Shown here piece after piece: positions 44,186 to 53,146 of a stretch of 64,000 nucleotides of DNA (positions are counted from its first letter, which is position 1; every line of letters starts with the position of its first letter). Position numbers and translations under genes: made by a program. The notes beneath the pieces are model-generated. The model saw only the letters and a program-made list of their open reading frames with translations. It was not told where the DNA came from and made no database searches. Location of the stretch: the NCBI RefSeq assembly GCF_030159255.1, contig NZ_BSCT01000013.1:62001-126000 (forward strand), read 5' to 3'. The DNA is from Bradyrhizobium sp. SSBR45G (lineage in GTDB: Bacteria; Pseudomonadota; Alphaproteobacteria; Rhizobiales; Xanthobacteraceae).

Positions 44186-44701
44186 CTACACGTTCGCGCG
44201 CATGGTGATGCTGGTTGGTCGGTCGAATCCTTCGTGCGCAGTCTCACCGATCTTCACGAAGCCCATGCGGCCAAAGGCCCCGTGATTTTCCGTCAGCTCA
44301 ATGCGGGTTTGCAGCTCGAGCGCTTTCAGGCCCAACCGGCGCGCTTCCTCGCCGGCGGCGTCCACCAGCCGTCGCCCGATCCCTGCGCCTTGCAGGCCCG
44401 GTCGAACGGCAAGCTTGCCCAGATAGAGCGCATCGCCCTTGGGTCGCACAAACACGCAGCCGACAAGATCGCCTGCATCATCCGCCAGCAGCAGGGCCCC
44501 CTTTTCAGCGTCTTCCTGCATTGACTGCGGCGTGATCCGCAATGCGGATGACGGAGGGTCGATCCGTGCGTCCATATAGGCGAATGCTTCAAGGATCAGC
44601 GCGCGAACCTGTTCCCAATCACTGAAATCGGGAGGGGCGCGGCGAATGATGATGACCCGCGCATCGGGATTTTCTGATCTCATGGCCGCAATGTAGCTCA
44701 T
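44186..44701 (-). CDS. GNAT-family N-acetyltransferase
   Basis: The protein of about 171 residues shows the GNAT acetyl-CoA fold: strand LVGCVFVRPKGDALYLGKLAVRP-type, then the pyrophosphate loop PGLQGAGIGRRLVDAA and the C-terminal NHGAFGRMGFVKIGE. The substrate is unknown. The start is uncertain (ATG at 44701 or 44683). It stands alone between unrelated genes. Confidence 0.82.
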   Translation of the reverse strand: MSYIAAMRSENPDARVIIIRRAPPDFSDWEQVRALILEAFAYMDARIDPPSSALRITPQSMQEDAEKGALLLADDAGDLVGCVFVRPKGDALYLGKLAVRPGLQGAGIGRRLVDAAGEEARRLGLKALELQTRIELTENHGAFGRMGFVKIGETAHEGFDRPTSITMRANV

Positions 44702-45702
44702 TCGGAATGGCGGGTGCTTGGCAGGCAACCCAGCCGCCGCGAGGACTGCGGCTGCCGTGCCGACAACAAGGAAAGAGCTGCCTATTGGAAGATCTCACCG
44801 TAGAAGGGTCAAGACACGAGCTGGTGCAGCGATACGTTTCGAGACTCGCAATCTCAAGCGCGTCCCATATGTCCTGCAATTTTCCTCTTTCATTTTTTCC
44901 GAAACCATGTATATCTCTCCCCGTCCTGCTTCCGCCGGAGGGGCGTGTCGCGACCGTCACGAGACGTGGGAGGTGGGATGCGATGGGCGCAGCGGGTCGC
45001 AGCGTGGCTTCGTGCCGCGCCGACGAACGGTTCGTTGCGCACGGCGAAATCGTGCGGTCCTGACACCCCGACGCTGGTGTCCCGCGGCGGCGTGCGTAAG
45101 CGCATCGTCGCGCATGGTGGCCAAGAAGCCCGGTGCACCAGGGAGACCACGTATAAGCCGTTCCAACCATTGCGCAGGGAAGGCCGGACGTTTTCGGCCA
45201 GACCTGTGGTGACTGCCGCCTGCTTTTTGTCTGCAGGCGGGCCACGGGCGCGGTCGGCGCCCGGCCTTCCCTGCGCCCTCCATCTGCTTCGAGGGCGGAT
45301 CTGATGCACAGCTCGGGCGCAAGGCGCTGCGAGAGCGTGGTCGCATGTCTGGAGATATATCCATAGAGACGCACTGTCGTGGCAGACGTGACGAGACGTG
45401 GAGATCGATCGATGCAGCGCCCGACTCTTGCGTGCTCTCCTGGCGCTCTCTCCCGCATGCGGGGCCGATGCTGATGGACTTGAGCTTGCGGTCAGCAGCG
45501 GATCACACGTCGTCATCCGGCTGTGTCATGGTCGCCTGCCAGCAGGGCCGCAGAGGGCATCGTTCGAACCCAGGCCCCGGTGAATAATTCGTGAAATCAG
45601 GTTTTTGCCTTCCTCGACCACAGAAGATGCCCATGAATTTGCCTTTCAACCGTGGAGGTTCCGTCACTATACTCTTCTACCGGACCCTGTAGGCACGATG
45701 AC
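44702..45702. repeat. One-kilobase non-coding stretch with decayed repeat element
   Basis: No convincing gene is seen. 44880-45005 matches 62815-62932 in the same order of blocks (TTTTTTCCGAA, CCCGTCCTGCTTCCGCC, GAGGGGCGTGTCGCGACCG, GTGGGATG). A perfect 16-bp inverted repeat, GCGCAGGGAAGGCCGG, has its arms at 45172-45187 and 45261-45276. The last 100 bp should hold the promoter of the cyclase gene. The whole resembles a repetitive mobile-element relic. Confidence 0.6.
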
Positions 45703-48700
45703 ATGCATTGCTTGGTTTGCGGGACGGCAAACCCTGCCGAGAACCGCTACTGCCACAGTTGCGGTGTCCCATTCTCGACGCGCTGCACCCAGTGCAGCCA
45801 CCAGAATTGGCCGACGGCACGGTTCTGCGGCGCGTGCGGCGCGACGCTGGAGGCGAGGCCGGTCCGGTCGCGGACCGGACGGCAGGCCTTCGGCGAACGC
45901 AAACAGGCCACGGTGCTGTTTGCCGACATCGTGAGCTCCACGGAGCTGGTCGTCGGCCTGGATCCGGAGCAAGCGATGGAGCGCCTGGCGCCGGCGGTGG
46001 CGACCATGTGCGAGGCCGTCGAGCGCTGCGGGGGCACCGTCATCCGCACATTGGGCGACGGCGTCATGGCGATGTTCGGCGCCCCGCTGGCGCTGGAGGG
46101 CCACGCACTCCTGGCCTGCGAGGCTGCGTTACGCATGCAGGAGGCATTTCCTCCCCATGACGGCGGGCTGCGGCTGCGGCTCGGCCTGCATTCGGGAGAG
46201 GTGGTCTCGGAGCTGTCGGCCGGCGAGCTGAGCACCGATCGCGGAGCCCACGGTTCGACCATTCACCTCGCCAGTCGCTTGCAGCAGATGGCCGAGCCAG
46301 GCGGCATCTGCATCACGGAGGACTGCTACCGTCTGGTCCGCTCCTACTGCGACGTACGGCCGCTGGGACGCCATGCCTTGAAGGGGTTTCCCGAACCCTT
46401 GGAGATCTACGGTCTGCTCAGCTTCAAGCCCGCGGTCGCCAGCCAGCACTTCCGCGGCGCGAATCTCACCTCGTTCCTCGGCCGCGATCCCGAGATCGCC
46501 ATTCTGCAGCGCGCGCTTCGGCGCGCCGAGAGCGCCGACACGCGCGTGATCGGCATCTCGGGTCCGCCCGGTGCGGGCAAGAGCAGGCTCTGCTTCGAAT
46601 TTGCGCAATGGTGCCGCAGTCGCCAGGTCCCCGTGTTCGAAGCTCGCGCGCTGCTCTACGGCCATGCCACTCCCCTCCAGCCGGTGCTCGAATTGCTGCG
46701 GCTGTTTTGCCGGATCGCGCCCACCGACGATGCGGTGATCGCGCGCGATCGCATCCGCGAACGGCTTTCGACGATCGGCGCGGCATTCGATGCCGACTTT
46801 CCGCTGGTCTGCGAGTTTCTCGGTGTCGCCGACGACGAAAGCGCTCCGGTCCTGTTGTCGCTTTCGCCCAAGGCCAGGCATGGACGGCTGCTCGACATCA
46901 TGCGCCGCATGGTCCGCGACAGCGGCAAGACGACATCCGTCATCATCTTGGAAGACCTGCATTGGCTCGACGAGGCCAGCGAGGACTTCGTCGGCACGCT
47001 TGTCGACGCGATCCGCGGCAGCCGGACGATGATCGTCCTGACCTTCCGGCCGAGCTACGCGGCGTCATGGATGCAGTGCGGCTACCATCAGCAGATTTCG
47101 CTCGCCGACCTCACACCCACCGAAACCGACGATCTCGTCCGCGATTTGATCGGCGATCGCCCCGAGCTGAATGACGTTCGCCGGCGCGTCGCGGAGAGAA
47201 GCGGCGGCAACCCGTTCTTTGCCGAGGAGCTCGTGCGCTCGCTGGCCGAGAACGGCAGCATCTTCGGTGATCCCGGCGACTACTCGCTCGGCTTCATCGC
47301 AGTCGAGAGCGCTCTTCCGACCACGGTCCAGGCCGTCATCGGCGCGCGTATCGATCGCCTCGTCGAGGCCGACAAGGCGATCCTGCAGATTGCCGCCGTC
47401 ATCGGTGCGGAATTTCCGTGGGACATGCTCGAGAGGCTTTCCTCGGCGCCGGCCAGCGAGATCGAGAGGAGCCTGGAGGCGCTTTGCGATGCCGAGCTGC
47501 TGCAGCGACAGGCTGCGCCGGATGGGCGCTGGTATTCGTTTCGGCATCCTCTCATCCAGGAGGTCGCCTATGCCGCGCAGCTCAAGACCCGACGCAGCGC
47601 GCTCCACGCGTCCGTCGCCGACGCGATGCAGCACTTCTACAAGGATCGGATCGACGAATTCTCCGGTCTGTTCGCCTATCATTACGAGGCCGCGGGTCAG
47701 CTCGGCGAAGCCGCGAACTACGCAGCCCGCGCAGCAACCTGGGTCGGCTCCACCCATTCCGCGCAGGCGATCAAGCACTGGCAGAAGGTGCGCACGCTGC
47801 TGCAGAAGCAGGCCCGGTCAAGGGCCACCGACGAGCTGAGGATCATGGCAAGCGGCCAGCTCGCCTGGCTCGGCTGGAGGGAAGGTCTGACGGCCGACGA
47901 AGGCAAGCCGTTCATCGACGAAGCCCTGGCATGGTCTCGGGAGACCGACAACGGGATGATCCCGCTGCTGCTGCTCGTCGACGGCCGGATCAAGGTGACG
48001 AGCGGCAGCCCTGCCGACGCCTATGTCGAGCTCGTCAAGGAGGGGCTCGCCCTGCTCCGGGACGACCGGCAGGCCGGTCGCATTGCCACGCTGAACGTCG
48101 CCCTGAGCCAGGCGTATGGGTGGGCGGGGCTGCTGAACGACGCGCTCGCGGCGAACAGCGCGGCGGTCGCTGGGATGTCGCGGATCGAGAAGTTCGACCA
48201 TCGCTTCCTGGGATACAGCGTCGAGCACTGGGCCCTGGGCCTGCGCGGGCGCATTCTCGCCAGACTTGGCCGCTTGGAGGAGGCCGCCAGGAACTTTGAC
48301 ACGCTGCTGGCGATCGAGGAGGACCTCCAGGATCCGACGGCCCGGCTGATCCCGCATCTCGGCTATGTCGATCTCGCCTGGTGCCTGGGTGACGCCGCCC
48401 TGGCCAAACGGCACGCGCTGCGGGTTGCGCAGATCGCCGAGAAGCATGGGAGTCCTTACCTCAGGGTGTTTGCGCTGGCCTGCACCGGCACCGCCAGAAG
48501 CGTCGCCGGCGACGTCGCGACCGCCGCGCATGACCTCGTCACCGGGCTCGAATTCCTGCGCAAGACCAAAGCGGCGATGGAGTATGAGCCGGAAATTCTG
48601 GCGAGCCTTGCGGACTGCCATTTCCGGAACGGCGATGCGGCGCGAGCCCTGGACGTCGCGAAAGAGGCCATTCAGCTCGCGCAGCAGCGCAATGCGCGCC

Positions 48701-48897
48701 TCCCCGAATGCCGCGCCTGCATCACCTGCGGCATGGCGCTGGTCGCCGAACGCGGTGTCGGCGCGACCGCAGAGGCCAAGGCGCTGTTCGCACGCGCCGA
48801 GCAGCTCATCCGGTTGACCGGGGCCAGCATCTACGAACCGGTGCTGGCCCGGGCCCGCGAGCAGACCGCGCTCAACGGCCACCATCCGGTGTGCTGA
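45703..48897 (+). CDS. Zinc-ribbon / adenylate-guanylate cyclase / AAA-type ATPase / TPR signalling protein
   Basis: This 1064-residue protein begins with a double zinc ribbon (CLVCG, CHSCG, CTQCS and CGACG within the first 46 residues). A class III nucleotide cyclase domain follows at about 66-225, with metal-binding segments VLFADIVSSTEL and RTLGDGVMAMFG. Next is a large STAND-type ATPase with P-loop GPPGAGKS at 287-294 and Walker B IILEDLHWLD near 415-423. The C-terminal third is TPR-like helices. Similar proteins are common in rhizobia and probably make cAMP under control of the ATPase/TPR sensor. It is followed by a convergent methyltransferase gene that overlaps its 3' end by 26 bp. The start at 45703 (MHCLVCG) is chosen because it opens directly on the zinc ribbon. 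Confidence 0.88.
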   Translation: MHCLVCGTANPAENRYCHSCGVPFSTRCTQCSHQNWPTARFCGACGATLEARPVRSRTGRQAFGERKQATVLFADIVSSTELVVGLDPEQAMERLAPAVATMCEAVERCGGTVIRTLGDGVMAMFGAPLALEGHALLACEAALRMQEAFPPHDGGLRLRLGLHSGEVVSELSAGELSTDRGAHGSTIHLASRLQQMAEPGGICITEDCYRLVRSYCDVRPLGRHALKGFPEPLEIYGLLSFKPAVASQHFRGANLTSFLGRDPEIAILQRALRRAESADTRVIGISGPPGAGKSRLCFEFAQWCRSRQVPVFEARALLYGHATPLQPVLELLRLFCRIAPTDDAVIARDRIRERLSTIGAAFDADFPLVCEFLGVADDESAPVLLSLSPKARHGRLLDIMRRMVRDSGKTTSVIILEDLHWLDEASEDFVGTLVDAIRGSRTMIVLTFRPSYAASWMQCGYHQQISLADLTPTETDDLVRDLIGDRPELNDVRRRVAERSGGNPFFAEELVRSLAENGSIFGDPGDYSLGFIAVESALPTTVQAVIGARIDRLVEADKAILQIAAVIGAEFPWDMLERLSSAPASEIERSLEALCDAELLQRQAAPDGRWYSFRHPLIQEVAYAAQLKTRRSALHASVADAMQHFYKDRIDEFSGLFAYHYEAAGQLGEAANYAARAATWVGSTHSAQAIKHWQKVRTLLQKQARSRATDELRIMASGQLAWLGWREGLTADEGKPFIDEALAWSRETDNGMIPLLLLVDGRIKVTSGSPADAYVELVKEGLALLRDDRQAGRIATLNVALSQAYGWAGLLNDALAANSAAVAGMSRIEKFDHRFLGYSVEHWALGLRGRILARLGRLEEAARNFDTLLAIEEDLQDPTARLIPHLGYVDLAWCLGDAALAKRHALRVAQIAEKHGSPYLRVFALACTGTARSVAGDVATAAHDLVTGLEFLRKTKAAMEYEPEILASLADCHFRNGDAARALDVAKEAIQLAQQRNARLPECRACITCGMALVAERGVGATAEAKALFARAEQLIRLTGASIYEPVLARAREQTALNGHHPVC

Positions 48898-49546
48898 TCA
48901 GCAACGTGAACTCGCGCAGGCCATAGCCGGCGACGACCTTGGCCGATGACCGGAGCCGATCCCTGGCAAACTGGACCCAGGGCTCCGGCATCGTACAGTA
49001 CAGACGCTCCGGATCGGCATTCACCGGATCGGGCGTCATGAAGTTGACGGCGAGACCGCGGCGGCTGTGCGCATGCATGTCGACGAGGGTCTGGCCGACA
49101 TAGCGCTCCCAGGTTTCGACCGGATGATCGAGCCTGACGTTGAAGATGCCGCTCGCCACCGAATAGTCGGCGACGCGGGGACTGTGCGCGGCAACCCTGA
49201 ATCCGGCCCGGCTCAGGTCGCGCTGCAGCCGGTCCGCCTGGGCGATCATGGCCGGTGAGAGATCGAAGCCGAGATAATCGATCTCCGTCTCCCCATGATA
49301 TCGGGAGAGATAGGAGAGCAAGGCTCCATAGCCGCATCCCACGTCGTTCAGCGCAAGCGGAGCCGAGAAGTCGCAGATTCTCAGGAGCTGCAGGAAGCGC
49401 ACGTCCTGGGTAATGATGGAGTCCCAATCGGCGCCCGCAGGCACCGGACCAAAGGCGATGATCTTCTCGCTGTAATAGGACTCGACGCTCGCATGAATCT
49501 CGTCGAGCACGCGCGCGTCGCATTCCCGGTCCGGAGCCGCGCGCAT
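48872..49546 (-). CDS. SAM-dependent methyltransferase
   Basis: The 224-residue protein has a class I methyltransferase core: motif I LNDVGCGYGALLSYLS, the acidic loop YLGFDLSPAMIAQAD and a later FNVRLDHPVETWERYV. The substrate is unknown. The start at 49546 shares one base with the stop of the upstream unknown gene, so the pair is co-translated. The 3' end overlaps the convergent cyclase gene by 26 bp. Confidence 0.8.
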   Translation of the reverse strand: MRAAPDRECDARVLDEIHASVESYYSEKIIAFGPVPAGADWDSIITQDVRFLQLLRICDFSAPLALNDVGCGYGALLSYLSRYHGETEIDYLGFDLSPAMIAQADRLQRDLSRAGFRVAAHSPRVADYSVASGIFNVRLDHPVETWERYVGQTLVDMHAHSRRGLAVNFMTPDPVNADPERLYCTMPEPWVQFARDRLRSSAKVVAGYGLREFTLLISTPDGGR

Positions 49547-50091
49547 CACGGCTTCCCGGCGGCTCCGGCTCCTTGCGGAAGGAGCGCCGCGCGCCCCGTC
49601 CAGGGCGTCATCGGGAACGAGATGGTCAGATAGTCGTCCTCCATATAGAGCAGAGGCTTGCCGTGATAGGCGAGCACGCGGGGGTCGTCGCCCAGCTTGT
49701 GCGTGGTGAAGTAGACCGGCTGCGGAACATCCAGTTCGAAGTTCTTCCGCAAAGCGGTCACGACACCCCGGTCCCCCGCTTCTCCTGTGTCGGTGCCATC
49801 CATCGCGAAACGCTCGCGCGAAAGACCGTTGAGATACGCGTAAAACTTGTTCTTGAGCGCCGGATTCCAGAAGCCGCCGAGCCCGAGCAGAGCAAAACTG
49901 TCTGCCAGCGAATGCTCGTCCGAAAAGATCGCAAACGCCTGGTGAAGCGACTTGAGCTCATCGATTCCGTCCATCAGCGGCAGGCTGAGCGGCGGCGACG
50001 CGGCTTCCGTTACGACTCGGGAAAATCGCAAATTGGCGAGGTCCAGCAAGCTTGAAATGAGATGATCGTCTTGACGAAAAAATGGCCCCAT
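49546..50091 (-). CDS. Unknown protein co-encoded with methyltransferase
   Basis: The 181-residue protein has no recognised domain. It contains SLADSFALLGLGGFWNPALKN and a C-terminal VLAYHGKPLLYMEDDYLTISFP, and ends in a Gly/Ala-rich tail. No signal peptide or membrane helix is evident. It is tightly coupled to the downstream methyltransferase, which suggests a shared pathway such as surface-polysaccharide or metabolite modification. Confidence 0.6.
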   Translation of the reverse strand: MGPFFRQDDHLISSLLDLANLRFSRVVTEAASPPLSLPLMDGIDELKSLHQAFAIFSDEHSLADSFALLGLGGFWNPALKNKFYAYLNGLSRERFAMDGTDTGEAGDRGVVTALRKNFELDVPQPVYFTTHKLGDDPRVLAYHGKPLLYMEDDYLTISFPMTPWTGRAALLPQGAGAAGKP

Positions 50092-50581
50092 CGCGCCCCT
50101 CCGACATGTAGTCGACTGTTTTTGCCCCCTGAGATTGTAACCAGATTCAGCTCAAAGGAAACTTCATTTTGTGAGCTGAGATGCGGTCCGGCGGCGCCAT
50201 CAATCGTGCGCGTTTGAATCATCTCCGATGCCGTCGACCTGCGTCTCGTCCGCAAACAGGTTGCGCGCACGGGCTCCGGAGACCTGGCTCAGGAGAAGGA
50301 GCACCAGTCTGGCCATGGCCCAGCGGGACGCGGCTTTCGGCGCGTTGCCCCCCCCCCGCCGGCCGCCTGCGTTAACCTTTTGCTAACCATAGCGCGGGCA
50401 AGCTTTGCCGCGTCGCGCGGCGCGTGGCCCGGCAGCGGACGACGTGTCCGACAATGTCTGGCTGCCGCGGCCGTCGGCACCAATGCCGCGATCGGCTCGA
50501 CCTGCGGCCCGGCGGGCGCTCCGCCACGCGGCGGCAGGCCGTTTCGTACGCGCCACCGCAAAGTTCGCCCGGAGAGAAGCC
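50092..50581. other. Intergenic region with run of ten C
   Basis: 490 bp between divergent genes, if the TTG start at 50582 is correct. A homopolymer of ten C lies at 50348-50357. The segment stays open in the frame of the downstream gene from 50405, but its Arg/Ala/Pro-rich translation does not look like protein. Confidence 0.45.
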
Positions 50582-52804
50582 TTGAGCACCGTCGGTTCGC
50601 GCGCCTTCCAGAAGGCACGGCAGGAAAAGAAGCAGAAGAAGCTGATCGAGACGCAGCTGACGGCGGCCTACACGGCGTTCCGCGCCGGGCGCCAGACGGA
50701 TACGCAGGCGCTGTGCGCGAAGCTGCTGCAGGAGGTGCCGGACTGTTTCGATGCCATGCATCTGCTCGGCGTGTCGCTGGTCTCGGCCGCACGTTTCGCG
50801 GAGGCTGTGACCTTCCTGGCGCAGGCCACGGCGCTCGAGCCGAACTCGGCCGACGCGCAGTCCAATCTCGGCTGGGCTCTGGTCAATTGCGAACGCTACG
50901 CCGAGGCCCGCACGGCGCTGGAGCGGTCGCTGGCGCTGAGGCCGAATGCACCGATCACCTTGCGCAATCTGACCATCGCCCTGCTGCGGCTGAAGCAGGG
51001 CGAGGCCGCGCTGGCCACGGCAACGCGGGCGCTTGAGCTGAAGCTGGATGACGTCGATTCCTGGTGCAACCGCAGCGTCGCCGAGCTGATGCTGCGGCGC
51101 TGGGACGCCGCCGCCGCCAGCGCCGAACGCGCGCTGACGTTCAACCCGACCCATTTCGAGGCCATGGTCAACAAGGGCCTCGCGCATCTCGAGCTGCATC
51201 ATTTCGAGCTGGCGGAAGCGACCTTCAATGCAGCGCTCGCCGCGCGTCCTGTTCATGCAGAGCTCCGGGCGCATCGCGGCCGGTTGTACATGCTGTCGGG
51301 ACATACCGACGCGGCCGAAGCGGATTTCGATGCCGCCGTCGCGCTGGATCCCGGCCTGCAGCTGGGCTGGCAGGGCAAGGCGCAGATCTCGATCCTCAAA
51401 GGCAATGTGGCGCAGGCGATGGCGGCGTGCCGGCGCGTGCTCGACGCCAATCCCGCCGCCCAGACCGCCCTCACTTTGCTCGGCGCCTGCCTCGGGCGGC
51501 TCGGCGACGTCGCCGGCGCGATCGCGCAGTTCGATCAGGCGCTGACGGTGCAGCCGGACTACGACGAGGCGATCACCAAGAAGATCTTCTATCTCGACTT
51601 CCTCTCCGGCGCCGACTTCGCCGTTCAGCAGGCGGCGCGGCAATATTGGTGGATGGCGGTCGGCTCGAAATTCCCGCGCCGCAAGCTTGCGCCCCGCTCG
51701 CTCGATCCCGATCGGCGCATCATCGTCGGCTACGTCTCGGCCGATTTCCGCATGCACTCGGCGGCCTTCGCCTTCCTGCCGGTGCTGCGCGGACACGACA
51801 AGACCCAGATGCAGGTCAACTGCTACTCGACGTCGCCGCGGCACGACGACTTCACTGCGCAATTCAAGTCGATCGCCGATGTCTGGGTCGAGGCGTCCAG
51901 CCTCTCCGACGACGAGCTCGCCGACCGCATCCAGGCCGATGGCGTCGACATCCTGGTCGATCTCTCCGGCTACACCACCGGCATGCGGATGCCGGTGTTC
52001 GCGCGCAAGCCGGCGCCGATCCAGGTCACGGCCTGGGGCAGCGGCACCGGCACCGGCCTTGCGACGATGGACTACTTCTTTGCCGATCCGGTCACCGTGC
52101 CCGAGAGCGTCCGGCCGCTGTTCGCCGAGCACGTCCACGATCTGCCGTCGGTGATCACGATCGATCCGCTGCTCGATGTTCCGCCGTCGCCATTGCCGAT
52201 GCTGCAGAACGGTCATGTCAGCTTCGGCGTCTACAACCGTATCGACAAGATCTCCGACGAGGCGATCGCGCTGTGGGCGCGGCTGCTTGCCGAGGTGCCG
52301 GACGCCGTGCTCGTCATCAAGCATCTCGCGCTCAACGATCCCTTGGTGCGCGATGGTCTGATCGGCCGCTTCGTCAGCCGAGGCGTGCCCGAGGCGCGCC
52401 TCGTCTGCCTCGGCGCCAGCGAACGCAGCGAGCATCTGCGCTCCTACGGACGCATCGACATCTCGCTCGATCCGTTCCCGCAGAACGGCGGCGTCTCGAC
52501 ATTCGAGTCGCTTTACATGGGTGTACCGGTCGTCGCCAAGCTCGGCGCCGGCGCGGCCTCGCGCGCGGCAGGGGGCATCCTGACCGCGGCGGGGCTCGCC
52601 GACTGGGTCGCCGATGATGACGACGGCTACATCCGCATCGCCAAGAGCTTCGCCGCACAGCCGGAGCTGCTGGCGAAGCTGCGCGGCGAGCTGCCGGCCA
52701 TGGTCGCGCGCTCGCCGGCCGGCGACGTCGCCAACTACACGCGCTGCGTCGAGGCGGGCTATCGGCAATTCTGGCGCACATATTGCGCAAAGGGAGGCGG
52801 CTGA
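50582..52804 (+). CDS. TPR-GT41 protein, O-GlcNAc-transferase-like (SPINDLY type)
   Basis: The 740-residue protein has an N-terminal array of tetratricopeptide repeats over roughly the first 310 residues (AVTFLAQATALEPNSADAQ, ARTALERSLALRPNAP and others). A C-terminal GT41 catalytic region follows, with GYVSADFRMHSAAF, GVDILVDLSGYTTG, FGVYNRIDKISDEAI and the nucleotide-sugar block QNGGVSTFESLYMGVPVV. The family transfers GlcNAc, fucose or glucose to Ser/Thr of proteins such as flagellins or surface proteins. The TTG at 50582 with GGAGAG upstream is preferred, since the frame before it (from 50405) is Arg/Ala/Pro-rich shadow. No flagellar or glycan genes are adjacent. Confidence 0.85.
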   Translation: MSTVGSRAFQKARQEKKQKKLIETQLTAAYTAFRAGRQTDTQALCAKLLQEVPDCFDAMHLLGVSLVSAARFAEAVTFLAQATALEPNSADAQSNLGWALVNCERYAEARTALERSLALRPNAPITLRNLTIALLRLKQGEAALATATRALELKLDDVDSWCNRSVAELMLRRWDAAAASAERALTFNPTHFEAMVNKGLAHLELHHFELAEATFNAALAARPVHAELRAHRGRLYMLSGHTDAAEADFDAAVALDPGLQLGWQGKAQISILKGNVAQAMAACRRVLDANPAAQTALTLLGACLGRLGDVAGAIAQFDQALTVQPDYDEAITKKIFYLDFLSGADFAVQQAARQYWWMAVGSKFPRRKLAPRSLDPDRRIIVGYVSADFRMHSAAFAFLPVLRGHDKTQMQVNCYSTSPRHDDFTAQFKSIADVWVEASSLSDDELADRIQADGVDILVDLSGYTTGMRMPVFARKPAPIQVTAWGSGTGTGLATMDYFFADPVTVPESVRPLFAEHVHDLPSVITIDPLLDVPPSPLPMLQNGHVSFGVYNRIDKISDEAIALWARLLAEVPDAVLVIKHLALNDPLVRDGLIGRFVSRGVPEARLVCLGASERSEHLRSYGRIDISLDPFPQNGGVSTFESLYMGVPVVAKLGAGAASRAAGGILTAAGLADWVADDDDGYIRIAKSFAAQPELLAKLRGELPAMVARSPAGDVANYTRCVEAGYRQFWRTYCAKGGG

Positions 52805-53146
52805 TCGAAGCGGCTCTCCGCACCCGCCCGCTCGGGCCCGAGCCGCGGGCTCAGATCGCACCGACGCGCGTCAAGTGCACAACCAGGAGATGCAGAAATT
52901 TCGACGATGCCATTTTGACCGGGTATATCCCCGCGGCCCCTGATCCCTGCATCGATGGGCCGGCCCCGTCCTCGATAGAGCGCAATCAAGGATATGGCTT
53001 TTTGGTGGCAACGATCGCCGCGGCCGCCGCCTGATCTACGACCAACCGGCGAGTAGTAGACCCCTCTCACCGACCGGGGAGATAATCAGGGAGAAAAAAC
53101 GCCGGCTTTGCGATCGCAGTGCGGCCGGCAACGGAGGACGAGGGGA
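52805..53146. other. Intergenic region, no gene seen
   Basis: 342 bp between co-directional genes. The part around 52880-53010 is less GC-rich and should contain the promoter of the TAXI gene. No repeat or ORF of note was recognised. Confidence 0.4.

Noticed and set aside
50372..52861. 829-codon minus-strand open frame
   Set aside because: It is a shadow of the TPR-GT41 gene, typical of this codon bias.
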